Shown piece after piece: positions 43,027 to 52,115 of a DNA stretch of 64,000 nt (position 1 is its first letter; each line of letters starts with the position of its first letter). Below the pieces are notes generated by a model, which saw only the letters and a program-made list of their open reading frames with translations, was not told the origin of the DNA and did no database searches. The DNA comes from Clostridium sp. (lineage in GTDB: Bacteria > Bacteroidota > Bacteroidia > Bacteroidales > Muribaculaceae), in contig JAMPBQ010000005.1 in assembly GCA_023666615.1 (NCBI GenBank), positions 1 through 64,000 on the forward strand, read 5' to 3'. Position numbers and translations under genes: made by a program.

Positions 43027-45033
43027 TTATCGACTAATAAATTTCAAGCGAACACTACCCCCTCCAGTTCCTGCCACACTATGGCTAATAAAATCATAAT
43101 TCACATAATCTCCGTCAAGTTCAACTGTTCCATCCTGTTGTTCGTATATCATACCTCCACTGTAAAAATCCAGCACGAGTCGATTTCCTAAAAGACTCCA
43201 ATTAAATGAATGAGATTCACCAGAATTCCATATGCATGCGCCTGTATAATTACTATTTATCCTTAAATTAGTAAAATCACCAGCTCCCATTACACGTTCC
43301 CAATAACCAATCAAATCTTCTTCTGCAATTTGATACTTGTAACTTGGATGGGCTAGAATGGAATGAGAAACTGGCGCAGGCAAAGAAACAGTAGGGTATA
43401 TCAAATCTCGCTTATTGTATTCTTTTGGAATAGAAAACACAAACTTTGAAAGATTTGGTGTCCAAACGGCACTTCCTGAATAGGGAACATAACCATTATC
43501 TTTTGCTATAGCAATACCAAGTCTTGATTGACAGGATTTCATCGGCAATCCTTCAACATCGTATGATATTGTCTTTTCTGATTTATTGTAATTTACATTT
43601 GATAATTTCGGTACAATATAATACGTCTCTGCATTCACATTATCACTGCTGGCTCTCTTTGAAAAAGTGTTGTCCCCATATTTGAAACTCCCTGAAATGG
43701 CATGAGGAGAAACGGCTTGAACCCCTGTTTCAACTAATTTTCCATAAAGGCCATCATCTGACAATTCAGCGGTCAACTGTGATTTCTTATAATCGCTATA
43801 TCCTGTGAGATTTTCTCCATAAGAGAAGGATGCTCCAATAGACTTCAATGGCTCCCCCTCTTGTCCAACACTAAATGACAACGTGCTATTTATGGAAATT
43901 GAACGCTGTGTTGACACGTCTACATCCCGTCTAAATTGAGACTTTGCATCATCCATTTTTAAGTCAACATTCATATGTGGAAAGTTATTTTCATCATAAA
44001 ATATTTTTGATGAAATACTTGATGCCCTATCTGATTCAAATGAATAGTCTATGCCAGTATCGCCTGAAACAGACATAGAGCCTGAATAGCTCAATTGCAA
44101 ACGCTCTCCCAATCCAATCGGAAAATTAACTTTTATCGGCTCATGTGATGAAACAGTAGAGACTCTATCAATAGGAGCTTTTCCACGTCCAGATATAGAT
44201 CCTTTAATTTTAGCCTCAGCTTGTATATATAGCCTCCTTTGGTTTATAGGAACGCCATTATAAGTCATTATGGTATAATTTGTCGCACAACGAATAGTCG
44301 GCTTTACCGCTATTTTTCCGGTGATTTGTGGTTCTTCCGGACCAAGAGGGATGTCTCTAAGCTCATCTGTCATTGAGATACCGCCCGCAATAACATCAGG
44401 ATATTTTACTGTAGTGGACAAATAGGGCAAGCTATAAAATTTAAATTGGTTATCATCACTAGCGCCAAACTTTGACGAAACATAATCCTCATCTTGAGAA
44501 GTCATTTCTATTTCCCTGCTCCACACAAACCGTTCAAACATATCCGAGAGTTCGGCATGATCGCATAAAATGGAATATCCCAAATCAGACTCCTTTATAT
44601 CACAAACTCTTCCGCAAAATCCGTAAGGCAGATTTTTTGTCGGCTCAAGCTGATATAAATAATCGGACATTTTGGGAACCAAATCTTTAGGCGTGGAGGA
44701 ATTTAATAATACGAGGTGAGATTCGGCTCCGTATTCAACACCATCAACATATTGGATCAAATTGTTTGACAGGTTGAAAACATTATCACGTTCGATTATG
44801 GAGGGGGCAACAAAACATATTGAATCCACTGATTCTATGTCAAATTCATATATGGAATCCGTAGTGAATATTTCTTGTTTAATTACATTATTTACACTTG
44901 TATAGCTTATACTGTCTATTTCATTAAGGAATAACGTTGTCACTCCTTCTTTTTGATATAGCATTATGTTTTTTTGTGAAAACATTGCTAAAATTTGAAA
45001 TAACAATATGCCTAAAATGAACGTACGTTTCAT
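43027..45033 (-). CDS. Secreted protein of unknown function, AT-rich
   Basis: 668 residues. Signal peptide (MKRTFILGILLFQILAMFSQ), then a short SUS/adhesin-style leader (GVTTLFLNEIDSISYT...EFDIESVDSICFV) seen in many exported Bacteroidales proteins. A long, mostly beta-rich body has Ser/Thr-rich alternating strands (LSYSGSMSVSGDTGIDYSF, STQRSISINSTLSFSVG). A C-terminal lipocalin-like small domain (EDLIGYWERVMGAGDF...NWSLLGNRLVLDFYSGG) follows. Bases are visibly AT-richer than flanking genes, pointing to acquisition. Co-translated with the gene before it (ATGA). I cannot name a family. Confidence 0.8.
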   Translation of the reverse strand: MKRTFILGILLFQILAMFSQKNIMLYQKEGVTTLFLNEIDSISYTSVNNVIKQEIFTTDSIYEFDIESVDSICFVAPSIIERDNVFNLSNNLIQYVDGVEYGAESHLVLLNSSTPKDLVPKMSDYLYQLEPTKNLPYGFCGRVCDIKESDLGYSILCDHAELSDMFERFVWSREIEMTSQDEDYVSSKFGASDDNQFKFYSLPYLSTTVKYPDVIAGGISMTDELRDIPLGPEEPQITGKIAVKPTIRCATNYTIMTYNGVPINQRRLYIQAEAKIKGSISGRGKAPIDRVSTVSSHEPIKVNFPIGLGERLQLSYSGSMSVSGDTGIDYSFESDRASSISSKIFYDENNFPHMNVDLKMDDAKSQFRRDVDVSTQRSISINSTLSFSVGQEGEPLKSIGASFSYGENLTGYSDYKKSQLTAELSDDGLYGKLVETGVQAVSPHAISGSFKYGDNTFSKRASSDNVNAETYYIVPKLSNVNYNKSEKTISYDVEGLPMKSCQSRLGIAIAKDNGYVPYSGSAVWTPNLSKFVFSIPKEYNKRDLIYPTVSLPAPVSHSILAHPSYKYQIAEEDLIGYWERVMGAGDFTNLRINSNYTGACIWNSGESHSFNWSLLGNRLVLDFYSGGMIYEQQDGTVELDGDYVNYDFISHSVAGTGGGSVRLKFISR

Positions 45034-45503
45034 CGGATAGAGATTTTGAAGGATATGCCGTTAATTGATACTATGTAAACTCCAGGAGATAGGTTTCCAG
45101 TGCCTAAATTCAATGTCTCACCGTGAGAGACGTTAAAATACTCTACCAAAACGGCGTCTGCCGTGTATATGCTAATATTCAAGTCTGAGGATTGAGCTTG
45201 AAAAATCAAGCAATCCTTTTCTTGCTTAAAGACTGATGATTCTATGCCCACATCATTATGACCACTATTTTCTTTATCATTTACTATGGACCTCACAATG
45301 TCAACAGGAAAACTCATAGATTGCAGGCCAGCATCAACAATAAGCTCACTTTCGGAAAATTTAATCACCGGTTTTTCGGAATACTTAAATTTTATGACTT
45401 CCCCAGAAATCATATTTAGAGACACGCTTTGTGCGAAGGACACAAAATAGGACGCAAAAAGCCCCGTTAAAATCAAAGCGCTAATCAATAAACGTTTAAT
45501 CAT
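45030..45503 (-). CDS. Small secreted protein with type-A sorting-like C-terminus
   Basis: 157 residues. Signal peptide (LISALILTGLFASYFVSFAQ), a short beta part (VIKFKYSEKPVIKFSESELIVDAG), and a C-terminal tail (LNISIYTADAVLVEYFNV...LSPGVYIVSINGISFKI) that matches the strand pattern of T9SS/Por-type sorting tails. AT-rich like its partner downstream. Probably a matched secreted pair. Architecture parallels the small protein at 33917-34327. Confidence 0.8.
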   Translation of the reverse strand: MIKRLLISALILTGLFASYFVSFAQSVSLNMISGEVIKFKYSEKPVIKFSESELIVDAGLQSMSFPVDIVRSIVNDKENSGHNDVGIESSVFKQEKDCLIFQAQSSDLNISIYTADAVLVEYFNVSHGETLNLGTGNLSPGVYIVSINGISFKISIR

Positions 45504-45628
45504 AAATAGGTCTATATTAGAATATTATTTATAAAACCATAGATAATATATTCTTCAACAGTCGGTATTGAGAGATGAAGGCGATTAATTGTATTGTTGG
45601 ATTCTTATATCTTAAATTTTCCTATCTG

Positions 45629-45636
45629 CAAAGTTA
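45629..45636 (-). promoter_or_regulatory. -7 element of the AT-rich cassette
   Basis: Minus-strand TAACTTTG about 125 nt upstream of the start at 45503. No convincing -33 box. Confidence 0.4.
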
Positions 45637-45717
45637 TAATAATTTTCTGATATAATGCGATTTTTGATTATTGTTTCTTCAAAGGATTCATATTGGGTTT
45701 ATGTATTAAAACATGGA

Positions 45718-45748
45718 AGCGCGGCGGGCACCGGGTGTCCGCCGCGCT
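45718..45748 (-). terminator. Hairpin downstream of the choloylglycine-hydrolase gene
   Basis: Very GC-rich stem (arms AGCGCGGCGGGCACC and GGTGTCCGCCGCGCT, 45718-45748) about 40 nt past the stop. The T-run on the minus strand is weak and displaced, so termination efficiency is uncertain. Confidence 0.6.
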
Positions 45749-45787
45749 GTATTTTGGATGGCTTTCAGCCTTTGGCCGGGAAGAGAG

Positions 45788-46858
45788 TTAGAACATTGGG
45801 GTGAATGGCTGGGATTCAACCATTTGGCCGGTGATGTTGCCTATGGCATTGCGGGCGTCCTGAGTGTCAAAGTAGAGGACTGAGGCGCCGGGCTGGAGGT
45901 TGCATTCCATCAGGTCGACGTAGTACAGGCCCAGGTCTGTCACGTTTTCGAAATAGTACTTTCTGTCTCGGAGGTTGGAGAAGCTGCGCCACTGGGTCTG
46001 GCTAAGGTTCTTGTCGCCAAGGGAGTACTTGAAAGGCACCGAGCAATTATTGAGGATGCTGCGGATCACGGCAAGGCCCGTATTGGAATCATTGGTGCGC
46101 TCCACGCTGTTTTCAAAGAAATATCCGCGGACAAAGCGGTCCGGGCTCTTCACCGAGCCGGGGAGGAAATTGGCTCCGCCTACGCCTTCCCAATAATGGT
46201 TGATGGCGAGCATGTCGGGCCAAGCGGGGTCATTGGTGAGCACTGGCACTTCGGTCTCATAAATGTTCATTTGCCCCTGCTGAAATTCCAGGATCGCAGT
46301 CTTGCCTTCGTCGTCGGTAATGCCCCAGTGGAGAGTGGATACCGTGCCGCCGTCGAATGTGGCGCCCACGATTTTAAACTCTGTGGACTTTACCAAGTCG
46401 ACCACCTCGCGGGTTGTGGCGCAATTGTCGAGCATCCACTCCACAATCACGGCGAGCGACATGGCGGGGATATCGGCGTTGTTTTCCACCTCGGGGGTGT
46501 TGTAGATGGTGCCGCGACAGAAAAGGCCGTTGACCGAAAGGCCCTTCTCGTTCATGCCTTCGGTGACGCCGGCGTTATAGCCCACGGCATAAACGGCGCC
46601 GTATTTTGATTTCCACTTGATAATCTTGCCTTTGTTATTGCTCACCTTCTCCATTCCGCGGGGATATACGAAAATATTGGTGGGGATTGGCGTGGACCAG
46701 TCGAGCGAGCGGCCCACGATGCGCAGGGCCTGAGCGCCGCTTCCCTCCACGGCAGTGGTATCGCCTGTGTACACAACTCGAGTGCAAGCCTGAGACTTAA
46801 AATTTCCGGCAAAGCAAGCCACCAGCAAGCCAAGCGCTATTGTAAGTAATCGTTTCAT
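45788..46858 (-). CDS. Choloylglycine hydrolase family enzyme (bile salt hydrolase / penicillin V acylase type)
   Basis: 356 residues. The signal peptide ends SQA and is followed at once by C25, which becomes the N-terminal nucleophile after cleavage. Other Ntn-hydrolase residues: the Arg and Asp of GRSLDW (about 49-54), Asn of TNDPAWP (about 207) and Arg of DRFVRGYF (about 238). The expected reaction is hydrolysis of glycine/taurine conjugates of bile acids or related linear amides, in the periplasm or outside. Conjugate preference cannot be read. Monocistronic, with a strong downstream hairpin. A gut habitat is consistent. Confidence 0.92.
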   Translation of the reverse strand: MKRLLTIALGLLVACFAGNFKSQACTRVVYTGDTTAVEGSGAQALRIVGRSLDWSTPIPTNIFVYPRGMEKVSNNKGKIIKWKSKYGAVYAVGYNAGVTEGMNEKGLSVNGLFCRGTIYNTPEVENNADIPAMSLAVIVEWMLDNCATTREVVDLVKSTEFKIVGATFDGGTVSTLHWGITDDEGKTAILEFQQGQMNIYETEVPVLTNDPAWPDMLAINHYWEGVGGANFLPGSVKSPDRFVRGYFFENSVERTNDSNTGLAVIRSILNNCSVPFKYSLGDKNLSQTQWRSFSNLRDRKYYFENVTDLGLYYVDLMECNLQPGASVLYFDTQDARNAIGNITGQMVESQPFTPMF

Positions 46859-47432
46859 GTCAGCTGTAATTTTTTAGTTGAGGTGGAATACGTTAATTTA
46901 TAAAGAAACAAAAATTTGCGCGCAATAGTTTGCCCATTCGCCCAATAAGTCAAAAAAAATGTGTACATTTGCATGGCAGTATTTGCCCGCAGAAGCCCGA
47001 CAAAGCGGCCATGTGGAGAAATCCATAAAGGCCAGGGGCCAGCGGGAGGGTAATGTCGACATATAAAATAGAGCGTCTTTATGCGCTTTGTTCTTGACAT
47101 GCATAAACTTGGCGGTTTACAAAGGGTCAAAGGACAGAGACAGCGAAGTCGCTCACGGATGGTAATAGTCTGCCACGCGCCTCAACGGCCGCATGGCATA
47201 GCTATATGCCTTTACGTGGGCTTCTGCGTTGCTCGTTCCGACCCAAAGGCAACGCCAAGGCCTATGCATGTGGGACGAGCAAGGAAAGAGAATCCCACGT
47301 ATCTGTTTATATATGCCATATCTAAAAACCAATCATCCGAACAGGGATTCTTCGGAGGCATAGCCGCAGCGATAATGGAATTTAACAGAACCTTGTTATC
47401 GTGTGGCGAAATTTAAACCAAGACATTTACCA
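46859..47432. other. Long intergenic region with a possible plus-strand transcript and an inverted repeat
   Basis: 574 nt between divergent genes. It holds TACATTTG at 46964-46971 (plus -7-like; no good -33) and a roughly 127-nt imperfect inverted repeat (47193-47319). No plausible ORF has coding character. Promoters for either gene are otherwise not clear. Confidence 0.55.
47193..47319. repeat. Large imperfect inverted repeat
   Basis: Outer arms ATGGCATA (47193) with TATGCCAT (47312-47319). Inner arms from TACGTGGGCTTCTGCGTTGC (47213) with the stretch ending AGAGAATCCCACGTA (47301). The central loop is about 30 nt. It could be a folded RNA, a MITE-like unit or a terminator-like structure. 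Confidence 0.6.
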
Positions 47433-50426
47433 ATGGGAAAATTTACTCAAATTTTCGTTTTGCCGCTGTTAGCCGCATCGGCGCTTAGCGCTGAGGGGCA
47501 GGTGTGGAGCGAGACATTCGATGATGAAGCCTCATTAAGTCAATTCACTATAATTGACGCGAATAATGACGGCAAGACTTGGGAATACAACTATCAGCAT
47601 AGCGCCCGAATCACCTACAACGGGAGTTTGGATATGGACGATTGGCTGATCTCCCCCGCCATAACGCTTGAGGCCGGCGCTGTGTATAAATTCTCGATAG
47701 ACGCCAAAAACAGCATGGGCACCGAAGCCTTTGAGGCATTCGCGGGAAACGCCCCCGCGGCGGAGGCGATGACAATCTCCGTGATCGAGAAGACTGATGT
47801 AAAGAAATCCTCATTTGTCACTTACGAAGGAGAATTCAGCGTGCCTTCAGACGGCAATTGGCACATTGGCGTGCATGGGTGCAGCAAAGCAGACCAGCTT
47901 TATCTCTATGTCGACAACATGAAGCTTACGCGCGGAGTGAGCGCAAACTCACCGGAAGCGGTGACAGGCCTGAAAATCAAGCCTGACGCCAACGGACTGG
48001 ATAAGATTACCATAAGCGGCACATTCCCGACCAAAGATGTATCGGGCAAAGACCTCGCCTCTATTGAAAAGGCGGAGGTGGCATGCGACGGGGATGTCAT
48101 AGCGAGCTTCAACGGCGCTATCGGCGCGGCATTTGAGCAAACAATCGACGCGCCCGGCGGACGGCACAAATTCACGGTTGCCGTGTACTCCGGCGGAGAA
48201 CGCGGAAGGGAAGCCTCGGCGGAAGTGTTCGTTGGCCCCAACATCCCCGGCGCCATCCCATATTTGGGAGTTGGCGAGTTCACGCCCGGCGAAGTGACTG
48301 TGCGCTGGCAGTGCCCCACGATGGATGTAGACGGAAATCCTTTGAATCCGGAACTGGTGACGTACAAGGTGGTGCGCTACGAGGTGATGGAAGGGAGCCT
48401 TTTCTATGAAGAGGACATTGAAGGCGCCGACAATATAGCGGGCACAGAATATGTGCATAAGGCCATTGAGCCCAATGCCGGGCAGATGTACACGGCCTAT
48501 GGCGTGTACGCCAAGACCGCGGCGGGGTCATCGAAGGCAGCCAAGACTCCACTCTTCCCCGTAGGCACGGCATATGCGGCCCCTTATTCGGAATCATTCG
48601 CGCAGGGAAAGGCTGCAAGCCTGTTCCGCTCCGAGACAGTGCGCTACACCCAGGTGACCCCTTCGTGGGATCCGGTGGCTGACGCCAGCACAGACACAAA
48701 GGCGGCGGACGGCGATGGAGGATACCTGGCGATGATGAGCGCCGACCTGACCGATTGCGCCCGCTTCTACAGCGGCAAGATTGACCTTTCAGGCCTTGAA
48801 TCCCCCGCGCTGACATTCTACGCCTACAATCCGCACAATGGATTAAACGCCAAATCAAACAATACGTTTGGCGTATACGTGAACGGCGGCACCGGCTTTG
48901 CGCTCGCCAAGGAATTTACGATCTCCTCGCTTGGGGCATATGGATGGAACAGAGTGTCGGTGCCACTGGATGAATACAAGGGCAAGACGATCCAATTCGC
49001 CTTTGAAACGGAAGCTGTCAACTATGTTTCGACCTTGGTGGACGCGATAGCGATCGGCGATTATCCGAAGGTGTCGCTTGCCGCAGTCGGAATCACCGTT
49101 CCCGCACAAGTCACCGCCGGCAAGCCATTCAGCGTGAAGGCCGCAGTTGAGAATCGCGGCTCGGAAACGCAAAACACATACACAGTGAAGCTCAGCCGCG
49201 ACGGCGCCTTGATAGGCACGGCAGAAGGCATATCCATCGCCCCAGACGCGATAGCCGAGGTAGAGTTCACGGTATCCATCGGCGTGCATGAAGATGCGCA
49301 ATCAACCGTCTATTCAGCCACAATCGAGGCAGAGGGCGACGCAAGCCAGGATGACAACACCGCGGAAAGCGCCGCGGTAGAAATCATATCGCCCTCGCAT
49401 CCTTCCCCATCGAGCCTATCGGGCACAGCCGTAGAGCAAGGGATGCAGCTGCAATGGCAAGAGCCCGCCTATGACGCGCCGACAGCCACAGTGAAGACAG
49501 AGGATTTTGAAGAATTCGAATCCTTCGCTACCGGCGAAGTGAATGGATGGACGATGCTAGACCTTGATGGCGGAGCCATCGGCAAATTCGAAAATATAAC
49601 ATTCCCGGGGATTACCGTTGCCAACCAGGGGGCGGCGTTCTGGGTGATGGACGCCAACCTTGAAGGCCTCAACAGCCTATTTGGGGCGTATTCCGGCAGC
49701 AAATATCTCGCACAGATGTACAATGCCGGCGAACCAAAGAAGTGCGACGACTGGGCCATTTCGCCCGAGCTGTTTGGGAAGGCGCAGACAGTGACATTCT
49801 ACGCCAAGAGCTATTCTACATTTTTTGGCGAAGAGATGGAAGTGCTTTATTCAACAGGAAGCATGGAACCGTCGGATTTTGTGTCGGTGAAGAAGGACAG
49901 CAACGTGCCCAACGCGTGGACGCGCTATGAAGTGGAGCTTCCCGAAGGGGCACGCCGCTTTGCAATACGATGCACGTCGAATGACTGCTATATGCTTATG
50001 GTAGATGACGTTACATACACCACACAGGGAAAGGCGCTTGAGCTTATGGGCTATAACGTGTACCGCAATGGCGAAAGAATCAACAAGGAGCTCGTAAGCG
50101 AGCCGCGGTTCATAGACGCTGAGGCGCCCGAGGGCACACACGCTTACACCGTAACGGCAGTCTATGACGCCGGAGAATCGATGCCCGGAAACGAGTTCAC
50201 GACCACAATCAGCGGGATAAATGGCGTCAGCGCAGAAGGCGGAATCATTGTCAAGGGCGAAAAAGGGCATATCTATGTGAATGGAGCCCAAGGCAATATC
50301 AACGTTTACTCAATTGATGGACGCCTTGCGGCCAGGGCGGAAGGCGGAGAAGCGACAATTGAGGTTCCCGCAGGCATTTATGTAGTGACCGCAGGCAACC
50401 TGCGAGCAAAAGTGGCAGTGAATTGA
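47433..50426 (+). CDS. Large secreted multidomain protein (two choice-of-anchor J domains, CARDB-like, sorting tail)
   Basis: 997 residues from the ATG at 47433 (a GTG 30 nt upstream gives no signal-peptide advantage). Order: signal peptide (to SAEGQ); choice-of-anchor J domain 1 (about 23-168, WSETFDDEASLSQFTII...DDWLISPAI); two Fn3-like stretches; a further beta-sandwich (about 380-550); a CARDB-like domain (PFSVKAAVENRGSETQNTY); choice-of-anchor J domain 2 (about 680-860, DWAISPELFGKAQTVTFYAK); and a C-terminal tail (INVYSIDGRLAARAEGGEATIEVPAGIYVV). Such proteins are surface adhesins or glycan/protein-degrading scaffolds; no catalytic motif is seen. Confidence 0.88.
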   Translation: MGKFTQIFVLPLLAASALSAEGQVWSETFDDEASLSQFTIIDANNDGKTWEYNYQHSARITYNGSLDMDDWLISPAITLEAGAVYKFSIDAKNSMGTEAFEAFAGNAPAAEAMTISVIEKTDVKKSSFVTYEGEFSVPSDGNWHIGVHGCSKADQLYLYVDNMKLTRGVSANSPEAVTGLKIKPDANGLDKITISGTFPTKDVSGKDLASIEKAEVACDGDVIASFNGAIGAAFEQTIDAPGGRHKFTVAVYSGGERGREASAEVFVGPNIPGAIPYLGVGEFTPGEVTVRWQCPTMDVDGNPLNPELVTYKVVRYEVMEGSLFYEEDIEGADNIAGTEYVHKAIEPNAGQMYTAYGVYAKTAAGSSKAAKTPLFPVGTAYAAPYSESFAQGKAASLFRSETVRYTQVTPSWDPVADASTDTKAADGDGGYLAMMSADLTDCARFYSGKIDLSGLESPALTFYAYNPHNGLNAKSNNTFGVYVNGGTGFALAKEFTISSLGAYGWNRVSVPLDEYKGKTIQFAFETEAVNYVSTLVDAIAIGDYPKVSLAAVGITVPAQVTAGKPFSVKAAVENRGSETQNTYTVKLSRDGALIGTAEGISIAPDAIAEVEFTVSIGVHEDAQSTVYSATIEAEGDASQDDNTAESAAVEIISPSHPSPSSLSGTAVEQGMQLQWQEPAYDAPTATVKTEDFEEFESFATGEVNGWTMLDLDGGAIGKFENITFPGITVANQGAAFWVMDANLEGLNSLFGAYSGSKYLAQMYNAGEPKKCDDWAISPELFGKAQTVTFYAKSYSTFFGEEMEVLYSTGSMEPSDFVSVKKDSNVPNAWTRYEVELPEGARRFAIRCTSNDCYMLMVDDVTYTTQGKALELMGYNVYRNGERINKELVSEPRFIDAEAPEGTHAYTVTAVYDAGESMPGNEFTTTISGINGVSAEGGIIVKGEKGHIYVNGAQGNINVYSIDGRLAARAEGGEATIEVPAGIYVVTAGNLRAKVAVN

Positions 50427-50505
50427 CATGCGCCCCCGCCCCAGGCTTTCGCCTGGAGGCACTCACAATCAAGTCTCTGCGAGGCTTTGCATCCTTATTA
50501 TCTAT

Positions 50506-50533
50506 GACCCCAGGCGTTCGCCTGGGGTCTTTT
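50506..50533 (+). terminator. Terminator of the choice-of-anchor J gene
   Basis: GACCCCAGG pairs with CCTGGGGTC (loop CGTTCG), followed by TTTT. Confidence 0.75.
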
Positions 50534-50570
50534 CACAATATAGGCTATAGGGGACTTTTTCTGTTTTTTT

Positions 50571-50616
50571 CAATGCCTCCTATTGCCTATCACAAAGTAG
50601 GCAATAGGAGGCATTG
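50571..50616. repeat. 19-bp perfect inverted repeat
   Basis: CAATGCCTCCTATTGCCTA, 8-nt loop, exact reverse complement. No T-run on the plus side after the stem. Flanked by near-identical GCTATAGGGG...CTTTTT phrases. Confidence 0.9.
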
Positions 50617-50684
50617 AATATGCTATAGGGGGGCTTTTTGTTGAAATTTTTTGAGGGAGGGGGCTGAGATTGGGAAATTTTGCG

Positions 50685-50692
50685 TACTTTTG
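50685..50692 (+). promoter_or_regulatory. -7 element of kbl
   Basis: TACTTTTG, giving a leader of about 55 nt that is almost pure A/T with two GATCATA copies. No good -33 box. Confidence 0.5.
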
Positions 50693-50755
50693 GGGCGGAA
50701 ATTATTTTTTAACGATCATAGATTTTTTCGATCATAATTTTTTTTGGATTATACC

Positions 50756-51949
50756 ATGTACTCGAAATTTAAGGAGCATCTGGAGAAGGAGCTCAATGAG
50801 ATTAAGGAGGCCGGCCTTTATAAGGCTGAGCGAGTGATAGATACGCCGCAGGCGGCTGCCATCGGAGTAGAGGGCACGCAGGGCGAGGTACTGAATTTCT
50901 GCGCCAACAATTACCTGGGGCTTTCTGACAACAAGCGCCTGATCGAAGCGGCTAAGAAGGGCATGGACGAGAGAGGCTATGGCATGTCGTCGGTGCGCTT
51001 CATCTGCGGCACGCAGGACCTGCACAAGGAGCTGGAGCGGGCCATCAGCGACTATTTCCATACTGAGGATACGATACTTTACGCGGCATGCTTTGACGCC
51101 AACGGGGGCTTGTTTGAGCCGCTGTTCACGGAGGAGGACGCGATCATCAGCGACGCGCTTAACCATGCGTCGATCATAGACGGTGTGCGCCTATGCAAAG
51201 CAAAGCGCCTGCGCTACGCCAACGCGGACATGGCCGACCTTGAGGCGAAGCTGGAGGAGGCGAAGGATTGCCGATTCAAGATTATCGCCACGGACGGTGT
51301 GTTCTCGATGGACGGGAATGTGGCTCCGATGGACAAGATCTGCGAGCTGGCAGAGAAGCACGGGGCGCTGGTGATGGTTGACGAGAGCCATTCGGCTGGC
51401 GTGGTTGGCCCGACGGGCCACGGCGTGGCTGAGCAATTCGGGGCTTACGGGAAGATTGACATTTTCACGGGGACGCTTGGCAAGGCTTTCGGCGGCGCGA
51501 TGGGCGGGTTCACGACCGGCCCGAAGGAGGTGATAGACATGCTGCGCCAGCGGTCGCGCCCCTACCTGTTCTCGAACTCGATAGCTCCGTCGATCGTGGC
51601 CGCGAGCATTGAGATGTTCAAGATGCTGAAGGAGAGCAACGAGCTGCATGACAGGCTTATGGAGAACGTAAGCTATTTCCGCGAGAAGATGCTTGCGGCG
51701 GGGTTTGACATCAAGCCGACGCAGTCGGCGATTTGCGCGGTGATGCTTTACGACGCCAAGCTGTCGCAGGAGTTTGCGGCTGAGATGCAGAAAGAGGGCA
51801 TCTATGTGACCGGGTTCTATTATCCAGTGGTGCCGAAGGGACAGGCGCGCATCCGCGTTCAGCTCAGCGCGGGGCATAACCGCGAGCAGCTGGACAGGGC
51901 GATAGCCGCGTTCATCAAGGTAGGGAAAAAGCTTGAAGTGATAAAATAG
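50756..51949 (+). CDS. kbl: Glycine C-acetyltransferase (2-amino-3-ketobutyrate CoA ligase)
   Basis: 397-residue PLP enzyme of the alpha-oxoamine synthase family, interconverting 2-amino-3-oxobutyrate plus CoA with glycine plus acetyl-CoA (threonine catabolism). Features: NNYLGLSDNKRL, SSVRFICGTQDLHKELE, DALNHASIIDG, VDESHSAGVVGPTG, and the PLP lysine in TGTLGKAFGGAMGG (about 240). The ATG at 50756 is used; an upstream in-frame TTG is unlikely. No tdh neighbour, so pathway context is not confirmed. Serine palmitoyltransferase is a paralogue, but the active-site segments fit KBL better. Confidence 0.92.
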   Translation: MYSKFKEHLEKELNEIKEAGLYKAERVIDTPQAAAIGVEGTQGEVLNFCANNYLGLSDNKRLIEAAKKGMDERGYGMSSVRFICGTQDLHKELERAISDYFHTEDTILYAACFDANGGLFEPLFTEEDAIISDALNHASIIDGVRLCKAKRLRYANADMADLEAKLEEAKDCRFKIIATDGVFSMDGNVAPMDKICELAEKHGALVMVDESHSAGVVGPTGHGVAEQFGAYGKIDIFTGTLGKAFGGAMGGFTTGPKEVIDMLRQRSRPYLFSNSIAPSIVAASIEMFKMLKESNELHDRLMENVSYFREKMLAAGFDIKPTQSAICAVMLYDAKLSQEFAAEMQKEGIYVTGFYYPVVPKGQARIRVQLSAGHNREQLDRAIAAFIKVGKKLEVIK

Positions 51950-51969
51950 CTATACTGAGCCTCTGCGAT

Positions 51970-52012
51970 TTCGGCGCTGGGTCCTCCAGGGGGCTTGGCG
52001 CCGATTTTTTTT
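51970..52012 (+). terminator. Terminator of kbl
   Basis: TCGGCGC (51971-51977) pairs with GCGCCGA (51998-52004), followed by eight T. Confidence 0.85.
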
Positions 52013-52057
52013 GGGAGGTTTTTTTTAAGATAACGGTGGGGTGTGGGGAAAAATTTG

Positions 52058-52065
52058 TAACTTTG
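52058..52065 (+). promoter_or_regulatory. -7 element upstream of the REP pair and DsbD-N gene
   Basis: TAACTTTG. If used, the transcript would carry a leader of about 190 nt containing both REP-like hairpins before the ATG at 52264. Confidence 0.5.
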
Positions 52066-52115
52066 CGAATAGAAATTTGAACGGCCTCGCGATTTTTTGC
52101 TCTGGCAGATTGTTT

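Larger units (their letters stand above)
50427..50755. other. Hairpin-rich intergenic region before kbl
   Basis: 329 nt with three stem-loops: CCAGGC-TTTC-GCCTGG at 50441-50456, the terminator at 50506-50533, and a 19-bp perfect stem at 50571-50616. The phrase GCTATAGGGG followed by CTTTTT occurs on both sides of the last stem. Then comes the kbl -7 element. No gene seen. Confidence 0.7.

Noticed and set aside
46855-47130. Minus-strand 91-codon frame upstream of the hydrolase gene
   Set aside because: No signal, domain or plausible composition; it overlaps the start region of the hydrolase gene.
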